Assembly: GCF_005849285.1 (NCBI RefSeq)
Contig: NZ_CP040517.1
Coordinates: 2,362,501-2,426,500, forward strand
Length of the DNA stretch: 64,000 nt
Source: Luteithermobacter gelatinilyticus
Lineage (GTDB): Bacteria > Pseudomonadota > Alphaproteobacteria > Sphingomonadales > Emcibacteraceae
Reading direction: 5' to 3'
The number at the start of each line of letters is the position of its first letter. The stretch's first letter is position 1. A model generated the notes under the pieces. That model was given only the letters and a program-made list of their open reading frames with translations, ran no database searches and had not been told where the DNA came from. Positions 16,548 through 24,917 of this stretch are shown here, piece after piece. Made by a program: the position numbers and the translations under genes.

Positions 16548-17123
16548 TTGAACATGAGAATAGTTGTTACCGGGAAACAAATTGATATTGGCGATGCTCT
16601 TCGAACCCATGTGGAAAGCCATTTGGAAGGCGCCGTCAATAAATACTTCAACCACCCCATTGAGGGGACCGTGACATTCTCGAAAGACGCGCATTTATTC
16701 AGGGCGGACTGTCATGTGCATCTCGGACACGGCATGGATTTGATGACCCATGCTGAAGAGACAGACATTTATGCTGCGTTTGACGCCGCAGTGGAACGCA
16801 TGGAAAAACGGCTGCGTCGTTATAAACGGCGTCTGACCAATCATCATAACCAGCGGACCAACGGCGAAGCGCTGATCCCGGCTCAATACAATGTCCTCGC
16901 CGTGGAAGAGGATGAAGTGGAAGAACCGGAAGATGGTCAGCCGGCTATTGTCGCAGAAACTGAAACCCAAATTCCCGAAGCTTCCGTCAGCGAGGCCGTG
17001 ATGCGGCTGGATCTTGGCAATTTGCAAACGCTGATGTTCCGCAATCGGGCTCATGGCAGAATGAACGTGGTCTATCGACGGGCAGATGGCAACATAGGGT
17101 GGATAGACCCCCAAGTGGACTAA
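16548..17123 (+). CDS. hpf: Ribosome hibernation promoting factor, long form
   Basis: About 191 residues. The N-terminal S30AE domain (MRIVVTGKQIDIGDALRTHV) binds the 30S decoding region. After a linker of about 40 residues comes the C-terminal dimerisation domain (MRLDLGNLQTLMFRNRAHGR) found in long HPF, which joins two 70S ribosomes into 100S dimers. AGAAGG lies 7 bases before TTG 16548 and 13 before ATG 16554, so the start is either; the difference is two residues. Sits in the conserved rpoN-hpf-ptsN group. Confidence 0.92.
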   Translation: MNMRIVVTGKQIDIGDALRTHVESHLEGAVNKYFNHPIEGTVTFSKDAHLFRADCHVHLGHGMDLMTHAEETDIYAAFDAAVERMEKRLRRYKRRLTNHHNQRTNGEALIPAQYNVLAVEEDEVEEPEDGQPAIVAETETQIPEASVSEAVMRLDLGNLQTLMFRNRAHGRMNVVYRRADGNIGWIDPQVD

Positions 17124-17141
17124 CAACAAAAAGTGATCCGT

Positions 17142-17609
17142 ATGGATATTGCTGATTTAATAAGCCTGGAATCGATCATTCCGGATATGAAGGCGACCAG
17201 CAAGAAACAGATCTTGCAGGAACTCGCCACAATCGCAGAAAAAATTGTCGGGCGGCCGGCTCATGAGATCGTAGACGTTCTGGTGGAACGGGAACGGCTG
17301 GGCACGACCGGTGTGGGGCATGGCGTTGCCATACCCCACGGCAAGATCAATGACCTGGATCGGCTGTATGGGTTTTTTGCCCGCCTGAAACAGCCGGTTG
17401 ATTTCGATTCCCTGGATGGGGAGCCAGTCGATCTGATTTTCATGCTGCTGGCGCCGGAAAGCGCTGGAGCTGATCATCTGAAGGCACTGGCCAAGGTCTC
17501 CCGGCTGTTACGTGACAAGTCAATCTGCGAAAAACTCCGGGGCTCAGAAGGCGGGGATGCCATCTATGCTATCCTTACCGCCTCTTATAAAAATTCCCAC
17601 GCGGCCTAA
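17142..17609 (+). CDS. ptsN: PTS IIA-like nitrogen regulatory protein PtsN
   Basis: 155 residues from ATG 17142 (GTG 17133 is in frame). EIIA domain with the phosphorylated His in GVGHGVAIPHGKI and the signature LDGEPVDLIFMLLAPESAGADHLKALA. Part of the nitrogen phosphotransferase relay (PtsP-NPr-PtsN), which tunes potassium, nitrogen and carbon regulation. Directly follows hpf. A palindromic repeat copy begins 33 bases after its stop. Confidence 0.94.
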   Translation: MDIADLISLESIIPDMKATSKKQILQELATIAEKIVGRPAHEIVDVLVERERLGTTGVGHGVAIPHGKINDLDRLYGFFARLKQPVDFDSLDGEPVDLIFMLLAPESAGADHLKALAKVSRLLRDKSICEKLRGSEGGDAIYAILTASYKNSHAA

Positions 17610-17642
17610 GCGCTGATTACCCTATATGTGGTCGTTTGCCTT

Positions 17643-17676
17643 AGAGTGAATTGTGATGAGATTGATGCAATTCTCT
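17643..17676. repeat. TAGAGTG repeat family, short copy (subtype 2)
   Basis: Left arm AGAGTGAATTG, loop TGATGAGATTGATG, right arm CAATTCTCT, which has lost two bases compared with the usual CAATTCACTCT. The loop differs from the more common subtype 1 loop (AGTCAACCTCTTCA-like). Lies 33 bases after the ptsN stop. Confidence 0.8.
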
Positions 17677-17822
17677 TGAGTCCCTATCCGGATGGAATAC
17701 GGAGAAATAAATTCGTCGTAGCGGACACCGTCATGACCTATGGCGGTGTGCGTATCCTGGATGAGCTTTTGTCCCCTCATCCAGGTCTTTTCTCGTATTC
17801 TCCCCCCTCATCCAATCCCGCT

Positions 17823-18260
17823 TCACTCGATCTCGATGGTGATCCGTTCAGGGGTCGGGTCCGGTTCCTCAAGGTCAATATGCAACAGGCCATGCCGCAG
17901 GCTGGCCCGGATCACACGCACCCCGTCCGCTAGCACAAAACGGCGCACAAACTGGCGTGTGGCAATTCCCCGATGCAGATAGGTCTTATCTTCTGCGTCC
18001 TGGCGTTTGCCACGGATCATCAATTCCCTGTTTTCCACCGTGACCGCCAGGTTATCCCGGCAAAAGCCCGCAACGGCAAGTGTAATGCGCAACCTGCCGG
18101 GCTCCGGGGTTTCAATATTAAACGGCGGACATCCCTCACTGCCGGTTTTCGCCGCCTGCTGTAAACGTTGTTCGAGATATTCAAACCCCAGCAACAACGG
18201 ATTATCGGAAATGCTGTACCGTGGAATGGCTTTTCTCCCGCTTTTTGATGGGCTTGTCAT
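17823..18260 (-). CDS. Small heat-shock protein, Hsp20/IbpA family
   Basis: 145 residues. The alpha-crystallin core spans roughly residues 45-140: PPFNIETPEPGRLRITLAVA opens it, then FCRDNLAVTVENRELMIRGK, then TYLHRGIATRQFVRRFVLAD. This order matches the IbpA-like class of ATP-independent holdases. The classic C-terminal IxI motif appears as ITIEIE at the very end. The N-terminus (NPLLLGFEYLEQRLQQAA) resembles the IbpA N-terminus. No heat-shock promoter could be identified with confidence. Confidence 0.88.
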   Translation of the reverse strand: MTSPSKSGRKAIPRYSISDNPLLLGFEYLEQRLQQAAKTGSEGCPPFNIETPEPGRLRITLAVAGFCRDNLAVTVENRELMIRGKRQDAEDKTYLHRGIATRQFVRRFVLADGVRVIRASLRHGLLHIDLEEPDPTPERITIEIE

Positions 18261-18316
18261 CTCATAAATGGGGGGAGGCCGAAAAAAAACAAGAGGCGGG
18301 TCTGCACCCGCCCCTT

Positions 18317-18327
18317 AGAGTGAATTG
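18317..18327. repeat. TAGAGTG repeat family, left half only
   Basis: The 11-base arm AGAGTGAATTG preceded by T, 12 bases beyond the stop of the TPR-SPOR lipoprotein gene. No partner arm follows, so this is a decayed copy. Confidence 0.6.
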
Positions 18328-18338
18328 TTCCATCGGGG

Positions 18339-20078
18339 TTATTCTTCGGAATCATCCTCTTCAGGGCCGCCTTCCTCAGTCGGGGCACCCTGGGGATCTT
18401 CTTCTTCCAGTGCCGGCTCGACTGCGGCGTCGGAGTGAACGGTTTCAGGGGATGCTTCAGCCGTCTGCTGATCCTGCTCCGGAATACCGGAGTCCCGGAA
18501 CAATTTCCAAACGATAGCGCGGGCTTTTTCCCTGTCCTCTGGTGAGGCGGTCACCGTTGCAGAGGTTTCGGCGTCAATCACCTCTTTCTGTGGCTTTTCA
18601 CCCGCGTCCTGATCCGGGATCTCATATGGATCAGCGGACGGCTGCTGTTGCGGTGTTTCCTTCACCATATCGTTCTGGTCCAGGACGCGGAACGGTTTGG
18701 CCTTCTCCAGATCCGTCTCGGGAATTTTGCCTTCGCTTTTCTCCGGGGGACGCACCCAGCAATCCGTACCGCGTTCGCGAATCTTACGGCAGGCCTCATT
18801 GGCTTCTTCATAAGAGGTCAGCGGGCCGGCATTCAAACGATAATAAAATCCGCTCGGCTGCTTACCACCCCGGTCTCCGAAATCCACCTCTGAACGGCGC
18901 GGTTCCAGATGGCCGATAATATCTTCGTATTTCTTTTTCAGTTTTTCCCAGCCGGGACGCAGTTCCGACTTCTTGCGATAGGCCGCAATCTGTAAGGCCC
19001 AGCCTTCCGGCCCCAAAAGCGGCGGAACGGACGGGTCCTCGGGCTCTGGTTCGGGCGCCGGCACGACCACCGCCACCGGTTCGGGTTTTTCCTCCACCAG
19101 GCGAGCAACCGTCATGTTTTTGGTCAGGCTGTCATCCTTGAAACTTTCATAGCCGGGTTCCTCCAGGTCCTTCTTAGCAGAAACCGACCGGCGCAAAACC
19201 TGGTCAAAACGTTTCTCCGCCGGCATATTGGCGAGCACCCGGTAATAATTCAGATTGTCATCGGTCAACTCCGGGCCGCTATCAATGGATAACAGCCGCG
19301 CCGCCATCATCTCATTACCGGCCAGCGCATAAGCCATCGCCAGATTTTGACGATGCGTAGCATCGGCGCCCTTATGCTGGGCGGCCTGTTTGAGGATCCG
19401 GATCGCCTCATCATGGCGGGACTGCAACGCCAGGGAAAGGCCATAATTATTCAACAGTTTCAGGTTATCGGGATCAATCTCCAGACCATCCCTGTAGACT
19501 TCCAGCGCCGCCTGTTTATGCCCCTGCAGTTCCAGGGCCAACGCCAGGTGACTGATGGCATCCCCGTCGGCAGGCGCAAGCCGGACAGCTTTGTTCAACA
19601 CCGGCACTGCCATGGTCGGGCGGCTCAGTGCCAGATAAACCTTGCCCAGACCTTTCAAGGCCTCGATATTTTCCTCATTACGATCCACCGCCTTCTGGAA
19701 GGCTTCCAGCGCATCGGGATATTGCCCCACCGCGCTCAGGGACTGTCCAAGCCCCACCAGAGGCTCGGACGAAAACGGATGCCATTTATGGGCCCGACGA
19801 AACAACGGAATGGCCGCGTTATGGTCCCCTTGCGCCACCATCTCCCGCGCCAGATTGAGAAAACTATTGTCTTCGCGGCTTGAAATTTCATGGGAGACCC
19901 GGGCAACACCAGGAGACATCTGCGCAGAAGGACCGGCCCCAGCAGAGGAAGGCGCCTCACCGCCCGTCGTCGTGCAGGCCGCCACCATCAAGGGGACCGC
20001 CACCGTTGTCATCAGACGGATCAGCCCGCGGGATTTCCCCGAGCGGGTGTTCAAAGTTCGTTCTGCAGGTGCCTTCAT
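18339..20078 (-). CDS. TPR-repeat lipoprotein with C-terminal SPOR domain
   Basis: 579 residues. Signal peptide with lipobox VAAC (Cys at residue 35). Five or more TPR units lie in about residues 70-265 (for example PLVGLGQSLSAVGQYPDALE and ALKGLGKVYLALSRPTMAVP). A Pro/Glu linker precedes a SPOR-like domain (about 362-447, GWALQIAAYRKKSEL to GTDCWV), then an acidic tail of about 130 residues rich in Glu/Asp/Pro. SPOR domains bind denuded septal peptidoglycan. It is on the same strand as parA and the RHH-like gene, which suggests an envelope- or division-linked function. The early TPR part resembles TadD-like proteins. Confidence 0.75.
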   Translation of the reverse strand: MKAPAERTLNTRSGKSRGLIRLMTTVAVPLMVAACTTTGGEAPSSAGAGPSAQMSPGVARVSHEISSREDNSFLNLAREMVAQGDHNAAIPLFRRAHKWHPFSSEPLVGLGQSLSAVGQYPDALEAFQKAVDRNEENIEALKGLGKVYLALSRPTMAVPVLNKAVRLAPADGDAISHLALALELQGHKQAALEVYRDGLEIDPDNLKLLNNYGLSLALQSRHDEAIRILKQAAQHKGADATHRQNLAMAYALAGNEMMAARLLSIDSGPELTDDNLNYYRVLANMPAEKRFDQVLRRSVSAKKDLEEPGYESFKDDSLTKNMTVARLVEEKPEPVAVVVPAPEPEPEDPSVPPLLGPEGWALQIAAYRKKSELRPGWEKLKKKYEDIIGHLEPRRSEVDFGDRGGKQPSGFYYRLNAGPLTSYEEANEACRKIRERGTDCWVRPPEKSEGKIPETDLEKAKPFRVLDQNDMVKETPQQQPSADPYEIPDQDAGEKPQKEVIDAETSATVTASPEDREKARAIVWKLFRDSGIPEQDQQTAEASPETVHSDAAVEPALEEEDPQGAPTEEGGPEEDDSEE

Positions 20079-20129
20079 GGTCTTTATCCTCAGTTTCCGG
20101 CCGCAATATGCAGCCCTGTCATTGCCGCC

Positions 20130-20714
20130 TCATTCGGCCAGGCAGGAACAGTTCTTTTTATCCAGATCACAACAATGCTGCTCAAAATACATTTCCAACG
20201 CTTCCATCAAAACTTCCTGGCAGCTTTTACGGGAATGTGCCGTATACAGCCGAAGTCTCAAGTGGCTCTCCTTGTCCATGCGCAGGGTCATGGCAATACG
20301 TTTTCCTCCAGAGTCTTCTCCAGACTCTGGATCCGGCTTCGCCGCCATGGGACGGCCCTGGCCGGTCAGCGAACGGGCCTTCGGGGCCGGCTGGCCGGAA
20401 CGTCCGCCAGGTGTGCGCTCCCGAGATCTTTGTTTTTTGCGTGGTTGGTTCTTTGTTTCAGCAGCCGTCCCACCCGCTTTTTCCGGAACCGTTTCCTGTT
20501 GAAAACTTTCCGGTGTGGAGGCTTCTTGTGCCGTTTCAGAAGGGACCATAGGCACATCCTGCGCCGGCGCAACATCGGCTACCGGGTCGGCAGCCACATA
20601 TCCTGTGCCAAACCGGTCTATTGCCGGAACAGAAAGTTTTGGCGTTGCCAGGGAGGGGGCGGCGTGCCCTTTGCGGGCCAATAGTGAACTCGTTAACCTA
20701 GCCTCTTTTTTCAT
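20130..20714 (-). CDS. Probable ribbon-helix-helix partner of ParA (uncharacterised)
   Basis: 194 residues. The first 130 are low-complexity (Ala, Pro, Glu, Arg). The C-terminus, GGKRIAMTLRMDKESHLRLR then RKSCQEVLMEALEMYF, looks like a ribbon-helix-helix DNA-binding unit (beta strand, two helices). It ends in a cysteine cluster (HCCDLDKKNCSC). It lies 41 bases after the parA stop on the same strand. Small RHH proteins serve as centromere-binding partners of ParA-type ATPases on plasmids, so a partition-partner role is a reasonable inference. The Cys tail is unusual and may bind metal. Confidence 0.6.
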   Translation of the reverse strand: MKKEARLTSSLLARKGHAAPSLATPKLSVPAIDRFGTGYVAADPVADVAPAQDVPMVPSETAQEASTPESFQQETVPEKAGGTAAETKNQPRKKQRSRERTPGGRSGQPAPKARSLTGQGRPMAAKPDPESGEDSGGKRIAMTLRMDKESHLRLRLYTAHSRKSCQEVLMEALEMYFEQHCCDLDKKNCSCLAE

Positions 20715-20755
20715 TGTGCTCTCTTCCTGCCTTACACTTCTTTACCGGAATTTTC

Positions 20756-21466
20756 TCAGTTCTGGATCTGGCGCCGACCAAATCCCTGAGATGATGCGGG
20801 CATGCGACGCTGCTGGGCGGTGCTCTGGAAAACAGTGCGGCGGAAATTTTTCTCCAGCCGGTCGCTGATATATTCCCACAGATCGGCAACTTCCTGGGCC
20901 GATTTAGAGGCCGGGTTGACTTCCATGACCGTACGGCCATCAATCATGCTGGAGGCATAATCGGTGCGCTGATGCAACGTCACAGGGGCCACCGTGCCGT
21001 GCTGGGACAAAGCAATGGCCGCATCGCTGGTGATTCTGGCGCGAGGGGTTGCCCCGTTGACGACGAACATGAAGGGTTTGTCGGTGCGGTCTGCCAACTC
21101 AACCGTGGCCCCCGCGGCCCGCAGGTCATGGGGACTGGGACGGGTGGGGATAACAATCAGATCGGAAACCGCAATCACACTCTGGATCGCCAGCGTGATG
21201 GCAGGCGGCGTATCAATAATCGCCAGTTTGAAACCCTGGGAACGTAACTCGTCCAGGTCCGTAATCAAGCGGGAAACATTGGTTTGGGCAAAAGCGGGCG
21301 TCGGAGCCTCGCGTTCATTCCACCATTCTGTCAGGCTGCCCTGAGGGTCAGTGTCCACCAACACCACCGGACCTTCACCAGCAAGTTCGGCCTGGACCGC
21401 GATGTGACCGCTCAGAGTGGTTTTCCCGGACCCGCCCTTCTGTGAAGTAAATGCCAAAACACGCAT
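20756..21466 (-). CDS. ParA family ATPase
   Basis: 236 residues from ATG 21466 (ATG 21475 is also in frame). Deviant Walker A FTSQKGGSGKTTLSGHIAVQ, switch I VLVDTDPQGSLTEWW and Walker B-like LAIIDTPPA define the MinD/ParA family. Length fits the small ParA class without an N-terminal DNA-binding domain. These ATPases position plasmids, chromosomes or protein clusters by dynamic binding to the nucleoid. With the RHH-like and SPOR genes behind it, this looks like a chromosomal positioning module rather than the main parAB pair. Confidence 0.85.
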   Translation of the reverse strand: MRVLAFTSQKGGSGKTTLSGHIAVQAELAGEGPVVLVDTDPQGSLTEWWNEREAPTPAFAQTNVSRLITDLDELRSQGFKLAIIDTPPAITLAIQSVIAVSDLIVIPTRPSPHDLRAAGATVELADRTDKPFMFVVNGATPRARITSDAAIALSQHGTVAPVTLHQRTDYASSMIDGRTVMEVNPASKSAQEVADLWEYISDRLEKNFRRTVFQSTAQQRRMPASSQGFGRRQIQN

Positions 21467-21699
21467 ATGATCCAACCTTGTTCGTCGTTTATAAATTCTG
21501 TTATAGTTTTATTATCGGGCAGCTACAGAATGCGTAGTCCCTTTCATTGGACCATAGTGCCGTGCAGGTCTTAATAAATCGTAAAATAGAAAACAAAATT
21601 TTAACTACTAACTTATTATAAATAAAAGATATTCACCGCAATTGGGATAAACACCTCCTTGTACAGGGGGGAGTGACCTCTCTTTTTAAGAGCACCGCC

Positions 21700-22776
21700 A
21701 TGAGAAAAACACCGTTGATCTGCCTGCTTTTGACCCTTGCGCCCCTGGCGTCTTCGCCCCTGTCCGCCTCCGCCACCATTGCCGATGGCGTGCGCGCCTA
21801 TGAAGTGGGGGATTACGAACGGGCCCGGGAGGAGTGGCTGCCCTATGCGGCCCTGGGCAATCCCAATGCCCTTTATAATCTGGGGCAGCTATACAGAATG
21901 GGGCGCGGCGTCGAACAGGATTATGCCCGGGCGGCGGAATATTATCTACGGGCCGCCGGAAAGGGACATGTGGGGGCCCAGCGCAATCTGGGCACGCTGT
22001 ATTATTTCGGACGCGGAGGAAAGAAAGACCTGGAAAAGGCCATGCTCTGGCTCAGCCGCGCGGCAGCCAATGGCGATGCCCGCGCCCAGAATATGGTGGG
22101 CATCATGCATTACACCGGCGAAGGCGCCCCGCAGGACCGGGTAAAGGCCTATGCCTGGATCTCCTTATCTGCCCGCCAGGGCCTTGGGGATGCGATCCGC
22201 GCGGAGCAGCAGCTCAGGCCGTTTCTGACGGATGCCGAACGACAGGAAGCCAGCGCACTGGCCCCGACCCTGGTGGCAGGATATGATCGCAGCGACAATA
22301 CCGCCCTAATGGTCAACGGTCAGGAAGAAGACGAGATATCGCAGCAAGCGGCTTCAGAAGTAATTCCCACCTCCCGGGCAACGCCCGAAGCTTCTCTCCT
22401 TCCGGCCCCAGGGGACGGGAATGAATCGGCTCAAGCCGGTACCATCGTAGCGCCGTCCTCCTCTGAAAAAAAAGCTCCAGAGAACACTCTGGCTAAGGAC
22501 ATTCTGGCCGAGGACCTGTATCGGGTTCAGATTGGCGCCTATCGCAGACAGGAGGAAGCCCGGGCTGCCGGCGACCATTTGACCCTCAAATATCCCGATA
22601 TCCTCGGACCATACGGCCATGTGGTCGAAACGGTTGATCTTGGCCCGGACAAGGGAGTTTTTTATCGTCTACAACTGCGTCCCTTCGCCAGTCGCGAAGA
22701 GGCCAATGCCCTTTGCACCCGGTTGAGCGCCGCCGGTCAAAGCTGTTTTGTTCTGAAAACACCCAATGATAAATGA
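21700..22776 (+). CDS. Sel1-repeat protein with C-terminal SPOR domain
   Basis: 358 residues from ATG 21700, which has AAGAG 7 bases upstream; GTG 21673 is in frame but poorly placed. Signal peptide to about ASA. Three Sel1-like repeats follow (ALYNLGQLYRMGRGVEQDYA, AQRNLGTLYYFGRGGKKDLE, AQNMVGIMHYTGEGAPQDRV). A polar linker leads to a C-terminal SPOR domain (YRVQIGAYRRQEEARAAGDH to SCFVLKTP). Periplasmic, probably septal. Divergent from parA with a 233-base AT-rich gap. Shares the repeat-plus-SPOR design with the gene at 18.3 kb. Confidence 0.8.
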   Translation: MRKTPLICLLLTLAPLASSPLSASATIADGVRAYEVGDYERAREEWLPYAALGNPNALYNLGQLYRMGRGVEQDYARAAEYYLRAAGKGHVGAQRNLGTLYYFGRGGKKDLEKAMLWLSRAAANGDARAQNMVGIMHYTGEGAPQDRVKAYAWISLSARQGLGDAIRAEQQLRPFLTDAERQEASALAPTLVAGYDRSDNTALMVNGQEEDEISQQAASEVIPTSRATPEASLLPAPGDGNESAQAGTIVAPSSSEKKAPENTLAKDILAEDLYRVQIGAYRRQEEARAAGDHLTLKYPDILGPYGHVVETVDLGPDKGVFYRLQLRPFASREEANALCTRLSAAGQSCFVLKTPNDK

Positions 22777-22838
22777 TAAAAGCTGACAGGGCCTTTGGGG
22801 ATTTTCCGGATACTTTCGAATTTTGGGTATGCAGATTT

Positions 22839-22874
22839 AGAATGAATTGAGTCAACCTCTTCACAATTCACTCT
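22839..22874. repeat. TAGAGTG repeat family, short copy (subtype 1)
   Basis: 36 bases: AGAATGAATTG arm, loop AGTCAACCTCTTCA, CAATTCACTCT arm. On the minus strand it provides the last two codons and the TGA stop of the pabB-pabC gene. Confidence 0.85.
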
Positions 22875-24733
22875 AGACGTCCTCTGATCAGCCCCCGAAC
22901 CGAATTGCCCACATAAAGTTTGTCTGCGGCACGCAAGTCTTCCGGGAAAAGGCGTTTCTCCCGGGCCCGCCCCTCGTCAAGGAGGCGCTGACGCAGAATG
23001 CCGCCCAAAAGCCCGGCTTCGAGCGGCGGGGTATATAACCGTCCGTTTTTTTCCACAAACAGATTGGTGAAACTGCCCTCGGTCAGTTCTCCCCGTTCAT
23101 TGGTGAACAGCACCTCGAAACAGCCGCTTTCCCGGCGGGCCTGCTGCAAAGCATCATCGTAAAAAGACCGTCTGGTGGTCTTGTGATAAAGATAGGGGGA
23201 ACGACTGTCCACCGCCTCGGGCCAGAGCCGGAAGCGCCTTTCTTCCCCTTCCGGCGACGGGTTCAGGCGGGTTGATGTCACTGACGTCATGCCGTCCCGT
23301 GACAAGAGCAGGCGCACTCGCCACGATCCAGTCGGATCCAGCCGGGCGCAATGCCGGATCAGATCATCGCGGATCCGGACCAGATCACAGGCAAAATCAA
23401 AATAGATGGCGGAGTCTTTCAGTCGCGCCAGATGAGCGTCCAGATGCTCCAGTCCCCCCGCTCCCGTCCACCGCATGGTTTCAATTAGGGCAAACTCCTC
23501 TTGCCGTCGGGTCAGGAACGCGGCCTTAAGCAGACATTCTTCATATTCTTCCTGCGCGGCGGAATCCGCAACGATGCCGCTGCCGATTCCCATTTGGCCC
23601 CCGCCGGTCCGGTTCAGGGTGACTGTGCGGATCGGAACATTGAAACACATCTCCCCATCGGGCGTCAGATACCCAATAGCCCCGGTATAAATTCCTCGCG
23701 GCACGCCTTCCAGTTCCGCAATGATTTCCATGGCGCGGATTTTGGGGGCGCCGGTAACCGAACCACAGGGGAACATGGCCCGCAGAATATCGGTATTTTT
23801 CACTCCCGCCGCCACTTCCGCTTCGATACTGGAGGTCATCTGAAACAGGGTGGCATATTTTTCCACATCATACAGGCTGTGGACCTTCACCGATCCCGGC
23901 CGGGCCAGTTTTGACAGGTCATTGCGCAGCAGATCCACAATCATCAGGTTTTCGGCCCGGTTCTTTTCATCCTCTCGCAACCGTGCGGCAAGGTTCTGGT
24001 CCTCCGCGACCGTGCGGCCCCGGCGCAGGGTGCCCTTCATGGGACGGGTCAGCAAACGATTGCCGTCCCGGCGCAAAAACAGTTCCGGACTGAGGGAAAG
24101 AATATCCTGGTCCGCTGTCTGGATATAGGCCCCATAGGAGACCCTCTGCGCCCGACGCAGCGCGGCATAAAGAGCCGAACTATCTCCCTCAAAGTCGAAT
24201 TCCGCCCGCAGCGTATAATTCACCTGATAAATGTCCCCGGCCCTGAGATATTCATGAATCCGGGCAATGTCTGAAAGATAAGCCGCCTTGGCCTTTGACA
24301 GACGAATATCGCCGATCACCGCCCGCCCCCGTTCTTCCCGCTCACGCCAGTAGCGTTCAGCCTCATCCGGCAAATAACGGCGGCGTCCGTCAAAAACCCC
24401 GAAACACAGGTAGGGCACCTCCACCCGTGGCGGCAGATGAACTCTCAGGCGTTCTTCAAGGGTAAGTCCGCTCTCATAACTGATCCAGCCGGCCAGGTGA
24501 TAACCTGCGGCAAGGGCCTCTTCCATTGCCGTAAACCCCTGCGTCAGCTCCTCCGGATGGTTGACCGTAATCACGTCAAGCGGGGACTCGTATAAATATG
24601 AAACACCCCCTGTTTCATTGCCATACCCATGCCGTCCATGTCCATGTTGGCGACCGGCCGTCCCTTGGGCAAGGCTGTCATCCAGAAACAAGCGAAGATG
24701 TTGTTTTTGTCCTGCACCGTTCTTAACCGGCAT
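22868..24733 (-). CDS. pabB: Aminodeoxychorismate synthase component I fused to aminodeoxychorismate lyase
   Basis: 621 residues, two enzymes of p-aminobenzoate (folate) synthesis in one chain. Residues about 55-400 are the chorismate-binding PabB part (GDIYQVNYTLRAEF, SLSPELFLRRDG, TRPMKGTLRRG, FPCGSVTGAPKIRAMEII, GIGSGIVADS). About 415-621 are a PabC-like PLP enzyme (ALIETMRWTGAGGLEHLDAH, Lys in LYHKTTRRSFYD, TEGSFTNLFVEKNG, LLGGILRQRLL). Such PabB-PabC fusions are known in bacteria. The final LE* is encoded inside a repeat copy. The glutamine amidotransferase PabA is not nearby. Confidence 0.92.
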   Translation of the reverse strand: MPVKNGAGQKQHLRLFLDDSLAQGTAGRQHGHGRHGYGNETGGVSYLYESPLDVITVNHPEELTQGFTAMEEALAAGYHLAGWISYESGLTLEERLRVHLPPRVEVPYLCFGVFDGRRRYLPDEAERYWREREERGRAVIGDIRLSKAKAAYLSDIARIHEYLRAGDIYQVNYTLRAEFDFEGDSSALYAALRRAQRVSYGAYIQTADQDILSLSPELFLRRDGNRLLTRPMKGTLRRGRTVAEDQNLAARLREDEKNRAENLMIVDLLRNDLSKLARPGSVKVHSLYDVEKYATLFQMTSSIEAEVAAGVKNTDILRAMFPCGSVTGAPKIRAMEIIAELEGVPRGIYTGAIGYLTPDGEMCFNVPIRTVTLNRTGGGQMGIGSGIVADSAAQEEYEECLLKAAFLTRRQEEFALIETMRWTGAGGLEHLDAHLARLKDSAIYFDFACDLVRIRDDLIRHCARLDPTGSWRVRLLLSRDGMTSVTSTRLNPSPEGEERRFRLWPEAVDSRSPYLYHKTTRRSFYDDALQQARRESGCFEVLFTNERGELTEGSFTNLFVEKNGRLYTPPLEAGLLGGILRQRLLDEGRAREKRLFPEDLRAADKLYVGNSVRGLIRGRLE

Positions 24734-24883
24734 GGTTACCGAACCTTAAGCTTTTTACCTTAGTGATAAGGCATATTGTCATATTGTGCGTTTATTTGTC
24801 GCACAAATGTCATATGCTATCTTGCATCAAATCACAATAACCGGAAATAAAGCATCAGAACATTCCACCGGCAAATACCACCA

Positions 24884-24917
24884 GGAAATATCAACGGGAA
24901 ATACCAACGGGAAATAA
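24884..24917 (+). repeat. 13-base tandem repeats forming the purU ribosome-binding region
   Basis: GGAAATATCAACG, GGAAATACCAACG and GGAAATAA run directly into the purU ATG at 24918, with a weaker unit in front from 24870 (GGCAAATACCACCA). The last GGAAA lies 3-4 bases from the ATG and the previous one 17 bases away. Confidence 0.65.

Noticed and set aside
17643-17676. CRISPR array or simple terminators as an explanation of the repeated palindromes
   Set aside because: Copies are kilobases apart, not regularly spaced with unique spacers, and lack the T-run of a rho-independent terminator.
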